Source: Pseudomonas putida
GTDB lineage: Bacteria > Pseudomonadota > Gammaproteobacteria > Pseudomonadales > Pseudomonadaceae
Assembly (NCBI RefSeq): GCF_028682475.1
Contig: NZ_JANHLE010000002.1
Span: 1 to 64,000 of the forward strand
Direction of reading: 5' to 3'
DNA length: 64,000 nucleotides
In this document: positions 8,998 through 20,295 of the stretch, in pieces
How positions within the stretch are numbered: the first letter of the stretch is position 1
Layout of the letters: each line of letters begins with the position of its first letter
Translations under genes and position numbers: made by a program
The notes under the pieces: generated by a model
What the model saw: only the letters and a program-made list of their open reading frames with translations
Told to the model about the DNA's origin: nothing
The model's database searches: none

Positions 8998-9007
8998 GCC
9001 AATTGGC
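8998..9007. promoter_or_regulatory. Palindrome upstream of the Xre-RES operon, possible autoregulatory operator
   Basis: GCCAATTGGC is a perfect 10-bp palindrome 41 bp before the antitoxin start, in the only space where the promoter can lie. Binding by the antitoxin is inference. Confidence 0.35.
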
Positions 9008-9065
9008 GGATGCGTGAGAAAAGATTTGCGTCATTCTGTGGCCGAAGCTGTTGTGAGGCGCCAAC

Positions 9066-9605
9066 TCAATCGCCTACCCCATGCAGCCGCAACGCCCGCT
9101 GCGCACATTCCCGCCAACTCCGTTTGCGCTTCACCGGCAACCCCAAAGGCACTTCCGCCGCCATCACCACGGGCATATCCCGCAAGCGAATCCACGGCTC
9201 GTTCTGCCAATACAACAAGCTCGCCGCATGCCCACCCGGCCAGCACATTCGCCCCAGCCGCGGCAGGTCGGCCATTTCCGACTCCCGCCCATCACGCAAC
9301 ACCGCCACCACCTCATGGGTCAGCCAGTGCCGCAGGTGGCGGTTCTCCGGAATGTGATGATGGGCGAGCAGGGTATAGGCGCCGGACTCACTGACCATGG
9401 TGGTCGCCTGGTACTCGCCGTAGCGCAGCAGCTGCACGTTGCGATGCTGGTCCGGGTCGAGTTTGCGGATGCAGTGTTCGTCGAAGTAGCGCCCCGTCAG
9501 CCGGCCGAGTTCGTGGGCGCAGAACCAGGCTTGGGATTCGAGCCAGAGGGTGTGAAGGGGGCGGTTGTGGCGGGTGAAGAGGGTGGAGCAGTAGTGGTTA
9601 TCCAT
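9066..9605 (-). CDS. Bro-N domain protein
   Basis: 179-residue protein whose N-terminal half matches the Bro-N fold (WFCAHELGRLTGR, then VSESGAYTLLAHH and LRHWLTHEVVAVLRDG), a DNA-binding module found in phage antirepressors and in stand-alone bacterial genes. The C-terminal part is short and basic. Start set at 9605 (MDNHYC) because GGAAGG lies 6 bp upstream; the frame is open to 9662. It sits between the toxin-antitoxin pair and the ATPase cassette on the same strand. It could be a prophage relic or a regulator of a neighbour; nothing else phage-like is present. Confidence 0.8.
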   Translation of the reverse strand: MDNHYCSTLFTRHNRPLHTLWLESQAWFCAHELGRLTGRYFDEHCIRKLDPDQHRNVQLLRYGEYQATTMVSESGAYTLLAHHHIPENRHLRHWLTHEVVAVLRDGRESEMADLPRLGRMCWPGGHAASLLYWQNEPWIRLRDMPVVMAAEVPLGLPVKRKRSWRECAQRALRLHGVGD

Positions 9606-9773
9606 GATTGGCCTTCCAAAAACAGGAGAGCCGTTTCTAACGGGAACGGAATTCCGCTGCATGAGCGTTTCTTAGGCGCGATGCAACATTAGCGCTCTTA
9701 CTCTATAAACAAAAGTCGGTACATCGTCGGCACCGTCTCTTGAGGGTGTAGGAAATTGTACTAGTTCATCAGT

Positions 9774-9807
9774 ACGACAAAGACTGCTTTTTAGCAGTCT
9801 TTGTCGT
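9774..9807. terminator. Strong hairpin closing the ATPase cassette
   Basis: A perfect 15-bp stem (ACGACAAAGACTGCT / AGCAGTCTTTGTCGT) with a TTTT loop, 12 bp past the ATPase stop codon. No clear T-run follows, so it is a hairpin barrier rather than a textbook terminator. Confidence 0.65.
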
Positions 9808-9819
9808 CGCGGGCGGTAA

Positions 9820-12324
9820 TTATGTCAGCTTTGTTCCTCTGACGTATTTCATACCCAGAGAACTTTTAAATAAGCGCCCCACTCGCCACTGCCCAGAAAA
9901 CCCAAGTCTCGCCTCGAACATGCCGATATCTTTCATTATGTTCATTGAAGATCTTACCAGTGAAACGTCGAGCTGAGTTTTGTTGGAAAGCTCAACAATA
10001 CAACCCTCCAAAAGAAATGGTGTTGATAGACCATTGAAGCCTTCGGTGAATTTTCTCACGTCTATCGATGGATCTAACATATGCTTGAGCTCGGCCGAAA
10101 CTTCACCTAAATAGTATTCGGATGCCTCTTTATGCGCCTGCATGATTAGCTTTTGGCTAAGTCTTCCGCCCTCGATTTCTTCACCACGTCTAGCTCGGCG
10201 ACTCTCGTCTCCCGCTACATAGTCCAAGAAACGATCATAAAGCCTTGGGGAATAAGTAGAGTCCACTGTGTCAGAGAAGTAGGTCTTCAAAAATGTAATA
10301 GTTTGAATGTTACTGGCTCGAAGTTTCGGAGGGAAGAACTCCATGAGCAGAGGTTCGTACTTATCCGAGGTCATTGATCCGTTTTTTAATGCATTTTCTT
10401 CAAGTTGTAGCAGCTTGCATGCGTCGGCGAAGTTCTCTCTAAACCATGAGTTTTGACAAATGCGCAATAGAACAAAGTTGAATATTGATTGTTCGTCCCA
10501 AACTAATTGAATTTCACGGCCGTCAGTTTGCTGTTCAACATTTTCAATCGCATTTTTTGCTAGATCGCTCCTGATAAAAAGGCGTATTGTTATTTTCTGT
10601 GATAGATAAGAGTCAGACTGTATTGTAAGTAAAAAGCTAAATAGAGACTCAATATATTTTTTTATATCGGAAGACGGGAATGCCGTCTCGATTCCGTCGA
10701 TCAGAAATGTGTAGTGATCTTTTTGAGTTGGATTAGCGCTTATGGACTCTTTTAGGTCGAGAAAATTTATATTTGTGTCGAGATTGGCCGTAATGCACTT
10801 TTCTAAGTGCTCGCTTTTCCCAATGGAGGAGCTGTCAGATTCAATTGCACAGTAAAGTAATGTGCACCAAATGGTTTCCGGTTTGTCTCGGTATTTGTCA
10901 ATTAATTGTTTGAAGCATGCGGCCGCAGAGCCTATCCCGCCATCATGCTTGTAGTCGGCGGCAGTTAAAATTGGGCGCCCAAGACCTCTAGAGTGAAGTT
11001 CTCTTAATAGTCTTGTTTTACCAGTGCCTTTTCGGCCTAGGATATAAGTAATAGGTGAGTTTGGCGAGAGAAGGCGCTTCAGGAAATTTGCTTCTAGATA
11101 TATACCGCCGTCTGTGGAGCCGGAACTCGTAAGAGCTGAGCCTGTCTTCGGTTTTACCTGTGCCTCGGAGATGGGGTGCTCGTCAAGTAGGCCAAGGACC
11201 GAGCAGATATCTCTTAGTGCAAATAAGTTCTCAGGGTTTATTTTTTTAGTATCAGGTATTATGCCGTTTATTAGGGGCTTACTATAGGCCCAGTCGATCC
11301 AGTAATTGTCGATAGCATCCTCAACCTCTAGGCGGAAGCTTTCTGGGAACTGCATTAGAAGTTCTTCTTGGATTTTAAGCGATTCTTCGCTAAGGTTGGA
11401 GCGCTTAAATTCAGGGTCAATAGTGAAGCTAACATAAAGGCCAGGGGCTTCGGTATTGATCGAGAGGAGCTCGCGAAACGCTCTTGTTCCGGATGCTGAC
11501 TGAGTGTCGCGTCGAGCAAAAGAAATAACAGGGCCGGGGAGAGTTAAAACGATAGGAAGCACAGAGCTAGAAATGCCGGTGCGGTGATCGATAAATACAA
11601 AATCATATTTTTCGTCAGCAGCGAACTGAGAGATTTTTAGTATCCCATTTCTTATAAGTATCGGGTCTAATACAGTGTTTAAGGAGAAAGAAGCAAAATC
11701 GATATCATAGATTTCGCTTTCAGGGCGGCATGCAATTAAATCGACTTTTCCTGTGTTTTGGATATAGGCGTTTGCTGTATCAATTTTAGTATTGAAGTGG
11801 CAAATGCCAAGTAATGTTTCCGAAAGTCTTGTTGTCTTGGTTTGGAATATTTTGTCGAGCGATGGAGCCTCAATGTCGGCATCGATTAGCAAGATCTTGT
11901 AACCTTGATCGGCCAAGAACTTAGAGAGAGTGCCAAGTACAGTGGAGCGCCCTTGGCCACCCTTATACCCATAGAAATGTAGGCTTTTGAAGCTTCGTTG
12001 AGAGGCTGCCCTGTTTGGTCGGCTGCCGGCCAAAGCTTCAATCCAGTGGTGTCGAGTATTTTCTTCGTCAAAGAATGAGTAGTCAGTTTCTCTCTCTACA
12101 GTTGTTAGCAGGCAGAGTTCAATGCTGCTGCTGGACTGAAGAGAGATTAGGCGTGAAGTGTCAATGCCTAGAAAACCAGAAAGAAGGGCAACCCGCTGTT
12201 CAAAATCAAGCTCTTTATAGGCTTCATCTACATGAATAATATAGAGGGTCGGGTGAAGATACTTAACGGTGTGGTTAATATTTTTTAAGGATAGTGTTGA
12301 GAGCAGTTCTTGAGTGGTGATCAT
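9820..12324 (-). CDS. Large double P-loop ATPase with KGGxGR ParA/MinD-like domain, candidate conflict-system protein
   Basis: 834-residue protein. Residues 1-110 form an unrecognised N-terminal domain. Residues 115-390 look like a ParA/MinD-type deviant Walker A ATPase: GYKGGQGRST at 119-128 (Arg where ParA has Lys/Thr), then LLIDADIEAPSLDKIF and FVFIDHRTGIS. From about residue 410 a second, different P-loop domain begins, with Walker A GRKGTGKT near 430 and Walker B YTFLIDGIE near 540. The C-terminus (about 700-834) looks like a winged-helix tail. Base composition is clearly more AT-rich than the neighbours, with many ATA, TTA and AGA codons, pointing to horizontal gain. It starts 5 bp after the small gene, so the two form an operon. 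KGGVGR-variant ATPases occur in prokaryotic conflict systems; a defence role is inference. Confidence 0.75.
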   Translation of the reverse strand: MITTQELLSTLSLKNINHTVKYLHPTLYIIHVDEAYKELDFEQRVALLSGFLGIDTSRLISLQSSSSIELCLLTTVERETDYSFFDEENTRHHWIEALAGSRPNRAASQRSFKSLHFYGYKGGQGRSTVLGTLSKFLADQGYKILLIDADIEAPSLDKIFQTKTTRLSETLLGICHFNTKIDTANAYIQNTGKVDLIACRPESEIYDIDFASFSLNTVLDPILIRNGILKISQFAADEKYDFVFIDHRTGISSSVLPIVLTLPGPVISFARRDTQSASGTRAFRELLSINTEAPGLYVSFTIDPEFKRSNLSEESLKIQEELLMQFPESFRLEVEDAIDNYWIDWAYSKPLINGIIPDTKKINPENLFALRDICSVLGLLDEHPISEAQVKPKTGSALTSSGSTDGGIYLEANFLKRLLSPNSPITYILGRKGTGKTRLLRELHSRGLGRPILTAADYKHDGGIGSAAACFKQLIDKYRDKPETIWCTLLYCAIESDSSSIGKSEHLEKCITANLDTNINFLDLKESISANPTQKDHYTFLIDGIETAFPSSDIKKYIESLFSFLLTIQSDSYLSQKITIRLFIRSDLAKNAIENVEQQTDGREIQLVWDEQSIFNFVLLRICQNSWFRENFADACKLLQLEENALKNGSMTSDKYEPLLMEFFPPKLRASNIQTITFLKTYFSDTVDSTYSPRLYDRFLDYVAGDESRRARRGEEIEGGRLSQKLIMQAHKEASEYYLGEVSAELKHMLDPSIDVRKFTEGFNGLSTPFLLEGCIVELSNKTQLDVSLVRSSMNIMKDIGMFEARLGFSGQWRVGRLFKSSLGMKYVRGTKLT

Positions 12325-12329
12325 ATTGG

Positions 12330-12755
12330 TTACCTAATATTCTTTTTCAAGAAGGCACGAATTTCCTTGGCTTTGTTTAATAAGCTAAATAGTTCATCCT
12401 CGTCATGACTTGGTGACGACCAGTCAGATGTGTGCCTGAAATAACGAATGTAGGGGTAGGATTCACCAGGCGCTAGCTGCGATGTGTTGCTCTTTCCTTG
12501 CACATATATGGACTGAAGTATGTTTCTGAATTGTCGAGATAAGGTTGTAAGCTCTGTTTGGAACTTTGGGTGAAGTCGAGAGCTGTTTATTAGCATGCCG
12601 GGGATGTCATGTCCGCCACTCGAGTTTATAGTTCTCTTTAGAATTAACTCGACTGTTATCAAGGTGCAGTAAGTTATAGCTAGGAGCTGGGGTTCGTGCT
12701 TTTTTGTTGGTAGTTTAATAATTTCTTCAAAAGATGCTTCGTTGTACTTAAACAT
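12330..12755 (-). CDS. Small HEPN-like protein, partner of the KGGxGR ATPase
   Basis: 141-residue, AT-rich, largely helical protein. The pattern TVELILKRTI followed by GGHDIPGMLI resembles the ELxLK...GHDL signature of HEPN-type proteins. The usual HEPN nuclease motif (Arg, 4-6 residues, His) is not present: the nearest Arg to His spacing is seven. It may therefore be a non-catalytic adaptor or a new fold. AGGAAG 5 bp upstream supports the ATG at 12755. Only 12 bp separate the start from the nrdB terminator, so it probably depends on read-through from nrdB or on a promoter inside the nrdB 3' end. Confidence 0.65.
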   Translation of the reverse strand: MFKYNEASFEEIIKLPTKKHEPQLLAITYCTLITVELILKRTINSSGGHDIPGMLINSSRLHPKFQTELTTLSRQFRNILQSIYVQGKSNTSQLAPGESYPYIRYFRHTSDWSSPSHDEDELFSLLNKAKEIRAFLKKNIR

Positions 12756-12767
12756 CGATTCTTCCTG

Positions 12768-12799
12768 AAAAAAACGGCCATCATTAATGATGGCCGTTT
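12768..12799 (-). terminator. nrdB terminator
   Basis: A perfect 28-bp palindrome (AAACGGCCATCATT / AATGATGGCCGTTT) followed on the minus strand by a T-run (12768-12774), 8 bp after the nrdB stop codon. Confidence 0.92.
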
Positions 12800-12806
12800 G
12801 AAGTTT

Positions 12807-14054
12807 TCAATCCCAGCTAAGAGCCCCACCAGTCTGATACTCAATCACTCGCGTCTCAAAGAAGTTCTTCTCCTTCTTCAAGTCCATGATCTCGCTCATC
12901 CATGGGAACGGGTTGGTGGTCCCTGGGTACTCTTCCTTCAAACCGATCTGCGACAGGCGACGGTTGGCGATGAACTTGAGGTAGTCCTCCATCATCGCGG
13001 CGTTCATGCCCAGTACGCCGCGCGGCATGGTGTCGCGAGCGTATTCGATTTCCAGCTGGGTGCCCTGCAGGATCATCTGCGAGGCTTCTTCCTTCATTTC
13101 GGCATCCCACAGGTGCGGGTTTTCGATCTTGATCTGGTTGATCACGTCGATACCGAAGTTCAGGTGCATGGACTCGTCACGCAGGATGTACTGGAACTGC
13201 TCGGCAACGCCGGTCATCTTGTTGCGGCGACCCATGGACAGGATCTGGGTGAAGCCGCAGTAGAAGAAGATGCCTTCCAGAACGCAGTAGTAGGCGATCA
13301 GGTTGCGCAGCAGTTCTTTGTCGGTCTCGACGGTGCCGGTGTTGAATTCCGGATCGGAGATCGCGCGGGTGTAGCTCAGGCCCCAGGCGGCTTTCTTAGC
13401 AACCGACGGGATCTCGTGGTACATGTTGAAGATCTCGCCTTCATCCATGCCCAGCGATTCGATGCAGTACTGGTAGGCGTGGGTGTGGATCGCCTCTTCG
13501 AAGGCCTGGCGCAGGATGTACTGGCGGCACTCCGGGTTGGTGATCAGGCGGTACACGGCCAGGGCCAGGTTGTTGGCAACCAGGGAGTCGGCAGTGGAGA
13601 AGAAGCCCAGGTTGCGCATGACGATGCGACGCTCGTCGTCGGTCAGGCCTTCCGGGTTTTTCCACAAGGCGATGTCCGCGGTCATGTTGACCTCTTGCGG
13701 CATCCAGTGGTTGGCGCAACCGTCCAGGTACTTCTGCCAGGCCCAGTCATACTTGAACGGCACCAGCTGGTTGAGGTCGGCGCGGCAGTTGATCATGCGC
13801 TTTTCGTCAACCGCGACACGGGCGGCGGAACCTTCCAGCTCAGCCAGGCCTTCGGCGATGTCGAGTTGGTCCAGGGCAGCCTTGGCACGCTTGACGGCGT
13901 CGGAGTCATCGGCGGTTACGGCGCGGGCTTCGAGGGCGGCAACACCGCCAGCGTTGTCCAGCTTGTCGATGCCTGCGGCAGCGGCTTGAGTGGCGGTGGC
14001 GCCTTTGGCGGCTTCTTCGCCTTCGTCTTTATCGAATTCGTCCCAGCTCAGCAT
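12807..14054 (-). CDS. nrdB: Class Ia ribonucleotide reductase small (radical) subunit
   Basis: 415-residue NrdB. It carries the di-iron/tyrosyl radical cofactor needed to reduce ribonucleotides to deoxyribonucleotides, working with NrdA. The ferritin-like core shows the metal ligand motifs [14 protein letters not shown] and [16 protein letters not shown] 90-residue N-terminal extension rich in Ala precedes the core, as is usual in pseudomonads. AGGAGA lies just before the ATG. It is 241 bp downstream of nrdA, with a REP element in the gap. A strong terminator follows, behind which the ATPase cassette is inserted. Confidence 0.97.
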   Translation of the reverse strand: MLSWDEFDKDEGEEAAKGATATQAAAAGIDKLDNAGGVAALEARAVTADDSDAVKRAKAALDQLDIAEGLAELEGSAARVAVDEKRMINCRADLNQLVPFKYDWAWQKYLDGCANHWMPQEVNMTADIALWKNPEGLTDDERRIVMRNLGFFSTADSLVANNLALAVYRLITNPECRQYILRQAFEEAIHTHAYQYCIESLGMDEGEIFNMYHEIPSVAKKAAWGLSYTRAISDPEFNTGTVETDKELLRNLIAYYCVLEGIFFYCGFTQILSMGRRNKMTGVAEQFQYILRDESMHLNFGIDVINQIKIENPHLWDAEMKEEASQMILQGTQLEIEYARDTMPRGVLGMNAAMMEDYLKFIANRRLSQIGLKEEYPGTTNPFPWMSEIMDLKKEKNFFETRVIEYQTGGALSWD

Positions 14055-14243
14055 GGTGGGTCTCCTGCTTGAGGGCCATATTCAGTATGGCCGGTGGATC
14101 TTGGTTGCGATGCTTGCGGTTAGGTACTGCTGTGCACGCAAAATCTTGGAATGCTTCCGGGAGCGGGGCTCCTCGGCAGGTCTTGGGTAAAAGTACCCCG
14201 GACCTATTTGTCTTGTTGCGAAGGGCAGGGCGGCGGGGCCGCC

Positions 14244-14271
14244 CATCGCTGGCAAGGCCAGCTCCCACAAG
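14244..14271. repeat. Single REP element between nrdA and nrdB
   Basis: CATCGCTGGCAAGGCCAGCTCCCACAAG, the same subtype as the pairs at 29230-29308 and 42994-43068, in the 241-bp nrdA-nrdB gap. It may change relative nrdB expression by stalling or processing. Confidence 0.75.
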
Positions 14272-14295
14272 AGGAGCTGGCCAGCCATCAGGCGC

Positions 14296-17178
<2,883 letters not shown>

Positions 17179-17580
17179 GGGTGTCTCCACGTTCTCTATG
17201 TTTGTTTAGGCGCCTTGTGGGCGCCCGCCGTTCCGTCCGAAAGCCCAACAACCGACGCTGATGACACGCGGGAACGCGACGCTCCGGCATGCCGAACAGG
17301 TCGGGCATACTCACTTCGGGACAGATCAGGAAAATAAGGGGCAATTTCTTGCCGCTCCCTGGCCGAAGTCAAAGGTTCTGAATCCACGACTCAAAACTGT
17401 TGCTGTACGGTGTGCCTATGGCTTGCAACACCCGTACCCGAAACAACACCCTCCGAGGGTTTGCAACGGACGCCTCCGCAGGAGCGGTTTGGCTGCTGAA
17501 TGTTTCTAAAGTTCAAGCAAAAAAGCACTGAATCAGGGCTTGAGTTTCTTGCTCGACTTGTGCTTGGGAATCTGTTCAAA

Positions 17581-17627
17581 ACCCAAGATGTAGTGTTTTG
17601 TTTCGATAGGGATACAAGATAATGCGG
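17581..17627 (-). promoter_or_regulatory. Paired NrdR-box-like sites
   Basis: ACCCAAGATGTAGTGT (17581-17596) matches the NrdR consensus acaCwAtATaTwGtgt at 13 of 16 positions. ATACAAGATAATGCGG (17612-17627) matches at 11 of 16. The centres are 31 bp apart, the three-turn spacing typical of NrdR pairs. They lie about 400 bp before nrdA, implying a long leader. Confidence 0.6.
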
Positions 17628-17654
17628 TCTTGGGGGTATTGCAAGGTGGTGCTC

Positions 17655-17663
17655 TGTGGATAA
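17655..17663. promoter_or_regulatory. DnaA box
   Basis: TGTGGATAA is a perfect reverse-complement match to the DnaA box TTATNCACA, 28 bp from the upstream NrdR-like box. DnaA control of nrdAB is established in E. coli; here it is inferred. Confidence 0.5.
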
Positions 17664-17959
17664 CTTGTGAGTAGTTTGTGAGTGATTTTGGCTAACGCCT
17701 TGTAGGCCGTGTCTTAGCGCCAGATGACCGTCCGTCACCCTTTTTTTCACAGACTACGGTTATCCCGGCGGATATTTTCGGGCGCGCACCCTACCACAAA
17801 TCCGATAGCCTTCCGAGCAATCCGCCCCGTGGTTTTTTGCCGCTCGTGGTGACGGTTGGCAGGCGTCGGTGCCCGACGTAGTATCCGGGGCCGATGTTGC
17901 CTTTTGGTGAAGCCGTTGCCAGGGCACTCTTTAATAACAACAAGCCGTCGAGGTGAGCC

Positions 17960-18685
17960 GTGGAGCAGCAGCGCAGTCAGGTGTTGATCGTCGAGGATGA
18001 CCAGCGTTTGGCCGACCTGACCCGAGAGTACCTGCAGGCCAACGGTTTTGACGTCAAGGTCGAAGGTGACGGGGCCAAGGCGGCGGCGCGGATCATTGCC
18101 GAGCAGCCGGACCTGGTGGTGCTCGACCTGATGTTGCCCGGCGAAGACGGCTTGAGCATCTGCCGCAAGGTTCGTCAGCAGTTTGCCGGGCCGATCCTCA
18201 TGCTCACCGCCCGCAGTGACGACCTTGATCAGGTTCAGGGCCTGGACATGGGCGCGGATGACTATGTGTGCAAACCGGTGCGCCCACGCCTGCTGCTGGC
18301 GCGCATCAATGCCTTGCTGCGGCGCAGTGAGCCGGTGGCTGAAAGTGAGCCAGCGCAATGCCTGCAGTTCGGGCCACTGCGGGTGGACAACAGCCTACGT
18401 GAAGCCTGGCTGCGCGATGAAGGTATCGAACTGACCAGTGCTGAATTCGACTTGCTCTGGCTGTTGGTCAGCAACGCCGGACGTATTTTGTCCCGTGAGG
18501 AAATCTTCACCTCGTTGCGTGGGGTGGGCTATGACGGCCAGGACCGCTCCATCGATGTGCGTATTTCCAGAATCCGCCCGCGCATCGGTGATGACCCCGA
18601 GCACCCGCGGATGATCAAGACCATCCGCAGCAAAGGCTACCTGTTCGTGCGCGAGGCGGCCGAGGCCATGGGCCAGGTGCGATGA
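17960..18685 (+). CDS. OmpR-family response regulator
   Basis: 241-residue regulator: receiver domain (residues 8-120, phosphoacceptor Asp56 in VVLDLMLPGEDG, switch Lys in VCKPV) plus a C-terminal winged helix (about 140-232, ending RSKGYLFV). It starts at a GTG with GAGGTG just upstream. The kinase gene overlaps its end by 4 bp. It is RstA-like in sequence, and its divergence from nrdA matches the order in other pseudomonads. The signal is unknown; the FhuF-like third gene hints at a link with iron or redox. Confidence 0.9.
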   Translation: MEQQRSQVLIVEDDQRLADLTREYLQANGFDVKVEGDGAKAAARIIAEQPDLVVLDLMLPGEDGLSICRKVRQQFAGPILMLTARSDDLDQVQGLDMGADDYVCKPVRPRLLLARINALLRRSEPVAESEPAQCLQFGPLRVDNSLREAWLRDEGIELTSAEFDLLWLLVSNAGRILSREEIFTSLRGVGYDGQDRSIDVRISRIRPRIGDDPEHPRMIKTIRSKGYLFVREAAEAMGQVR

Positions 18686-20295
18686 ACTCGATTTTCCTGC
18701 GTATCTATGGCGGCATGCTCGCCGCGCTGGTGCTGGTGGCGGTGCTCGGGGTGCTCAGTGTGCACCTGCTCAACGAGGTGCGTGCCGGTCAGTACCGCGA
18801 GCGTCTGGCCCACGGTACGTTCACCCTGATGGCCGACAACCTGGTGCCGCTGGGCGAGGTTGAGCGCAAGCGCACCCTGCTGATCTGGGAGCGCTTGCTG
18901 GGCATACCGCTGAAGCTGCAAACCCTGGCGCAGGCCGGCATCGACGGTGGTCAGCGCAGCCAGTTGCAGCGTGGCCAGGTGCTGGTGGAGAAGACCGGCC
19001 CGCATGCGGCCAAGGTCATGCGCCAGGTCGGCACTGAGCACCTGCTGTTGACCGGCGAGGTCGAGCAGATCAGCGAGCAACTGGCGCGGGCCACCATTTA
19101 CCTGCTGGCCGATGAGCTGGTGCGCTACCCGATCGGCGAGCAGCCGCGGCGCTTGGCCGAGATCAAGCAAAGCAAGGGATTTGGGTTCGACCTGAGCCTG
19201 CGGCGCCTGGAGCAGACCGACATGGACGTGGACCAGCGCCGCCGTGTCGATGAGGGCGACACGGTGATGACCCTGGGCAAGGACGGTGACTCGATCCGCG
19301 TGGTTGCCGGGATGGTCGGCACCCCCTGGGCGCTGGAGATCGGCCCGCTGTACCAGATGAATCCCTACCCGCCACAACTGCTGGCACTGATCGCCGTGCT
19401 CGGGCTGTGCCTGATCGGCCTGATCGTCTATTTACTGGTGCGTCAGCTGGAGCGGCGTCTGTCCACGCTTGAAACCGCTGCGACGCGCATTGCTCAGGGC
19501 AGCCTGGAAACCCGCGTTGCCGCCGATGATGCCGACTCGGTCGGGCGTCTGGCGGCGGCTTTCAATGGCATGGCTGAACACTTGCAGCGTTCGCTGGCTA
19601 TCCAGCGAGAACTGGTGCGCGCGGTCTCCCATGAGTTGCGCACCCCCGTGGCGCGCCTGCGCTTCGGCCTGGAAATGATCGCCAGTGCGCGTGACGACCA
19701 GGCGCGGGAAAAGTATTTGAGCGGCATGGATGGCGATATCCAGGAGCTGGACAAGCTGGTTGACGAGATGCTCACTTACGCGCGTCTTGAACAAGGCGCG
19801 CCGGCCTTGCATTTTCAGCGGGTCGATCTGGATGCCTTGCTCGATCAGGTGATCGCTGAACTCGCGCCCCTGCGTCGTGACGTCAAGGTCGTGCGCGGGC
19901 CCTGTCACGGACCGGAAGAAGCGGACGGGCAGGGGCCCTGGGTGGAAGCCGAGCCGCGTTACCTGCACCGGGCGTTACAGAACCTGGTCAGCAATGCCAT
20001 GCGCCATGCTGAATCGCAGGTCAGCCTCAGTTACCAGCTCGGACTGCAGCGTTGCCGGATCGACGTCGACGACGATGGCCCGGGCGTGCCGGAAGATGTC
20101 TGGGACCGCATCTTCACCCCCTTCACCCGTCTCGATGACAGCCGCACCCGCGCTTCCGGTGGCCATGGCCTGGGCCTGTCGATTGTGCGAAGGATCATCT
20201 ATTGGCATAAAGGCCGGGCGTCAGTCGGACGCAGCGAGCGCCTGGGCGGTGCGCGCTTCAGTCTGAGCTGGCCGCGCCAGCAGGACGCGGCATGA
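18682..20295 (+). CDS. Sensor histidine kinase (RstB-like)
   Basis: 537-residue membrane kinase. An N-terminal membrane helix (about 9-28), a periplasmic sensor of about 200 residues, a second helix (about 234-253), HAMP, a HisKA site with His317 in VSHELRTPVARL, and an HATPase domain with DDDGPGVPEDVWDRIF and GHGLGLSIV. It should phosphorylate the regulator encoded just before. Its start overlaps the regulator stop (ATGA), and its stop overlaps the FhuF-like gene in the same way, so all three are translated as a unit. Confidence 0.92.
   Translation: MNSIFLRIYGGMLAALVLVAVLGVLSVHLLNEVRAGQYRERLAHGTFTLMADNLVPLGEVERKRTLLIWERLLGIPLKLQTLAQAGIDGGQRSQLQRGQVLVEKTGPHAAKVMRQVGTEHLLLTGEVEQISEQLARATIYLLADELVRYPIGEQPRRLAEIKQSKGFGFDLSLRRLEQTDMDVDQRRRVDEGDTVMTLGKDGDSIRVVAGMVGTPWALEIGPLYQMNPYPPQLLALIAVLGLCLIGLIVYLLVRQLERRLSTLETAATRIAQGSLETRVAADDADSVGRLAAAFNGMAEHLQRSLAIQRELVRAVSHELRTPVARLRFGLEMIASARDDQAREKYLSGMDGDIQELDKLVDEMLTYARLEQGAPALHFQRVDLDALLDQVIAELAPLRRDVKVVRGPCHGPEEADGQGPWVEAEPRYLHRALQNLVSNAMRHAESQVSLSYQLGLQRCRIDVDDDGPGVPEDVWDRIFTPFTRLDDSRTRASGGHGLGLSIVRRIIYWHKGRASVGRSERLGGARFSLSWPRQQDAA

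Larger units (their letters stand above)
17179..17959. other. Divergent regulatory region nrdA / two-component operon
   Basis: About 780 bp without a credible gene. Short frames here have poor composition and no ribosome site. It holds the NrdR-like boxes, a DnaA box and presumably both divergent promoters. I see no RNA gene. Confidence 0.6.

Noticed and set aside
9758..9775. Inverted repeat GTACT...AGTAC next to the cassette hairpin as an attachment site
   Set aside because: No matching copy at the other cassette border near 12.77 kb, and no integrase in the window.
12330..12755. HEPN ribonuclease assignment for the small cassette protein
   Set aside because: The Arg-x4-6-His active-site motif is missing; only the outline resembles HEPN, so I do not call it a nuclease.
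12798..14072. 424-codon plus-strand frame opposite nrdB
   Set aside because: Antisense shadow of nrdB; starts inside its terminator.
17391..17750. 119-codon minus-strand frame in the nrdA upstream region
   Set aside because: Overlaps the NrdR and DnaA sites, has odd composition and no ribosome site.
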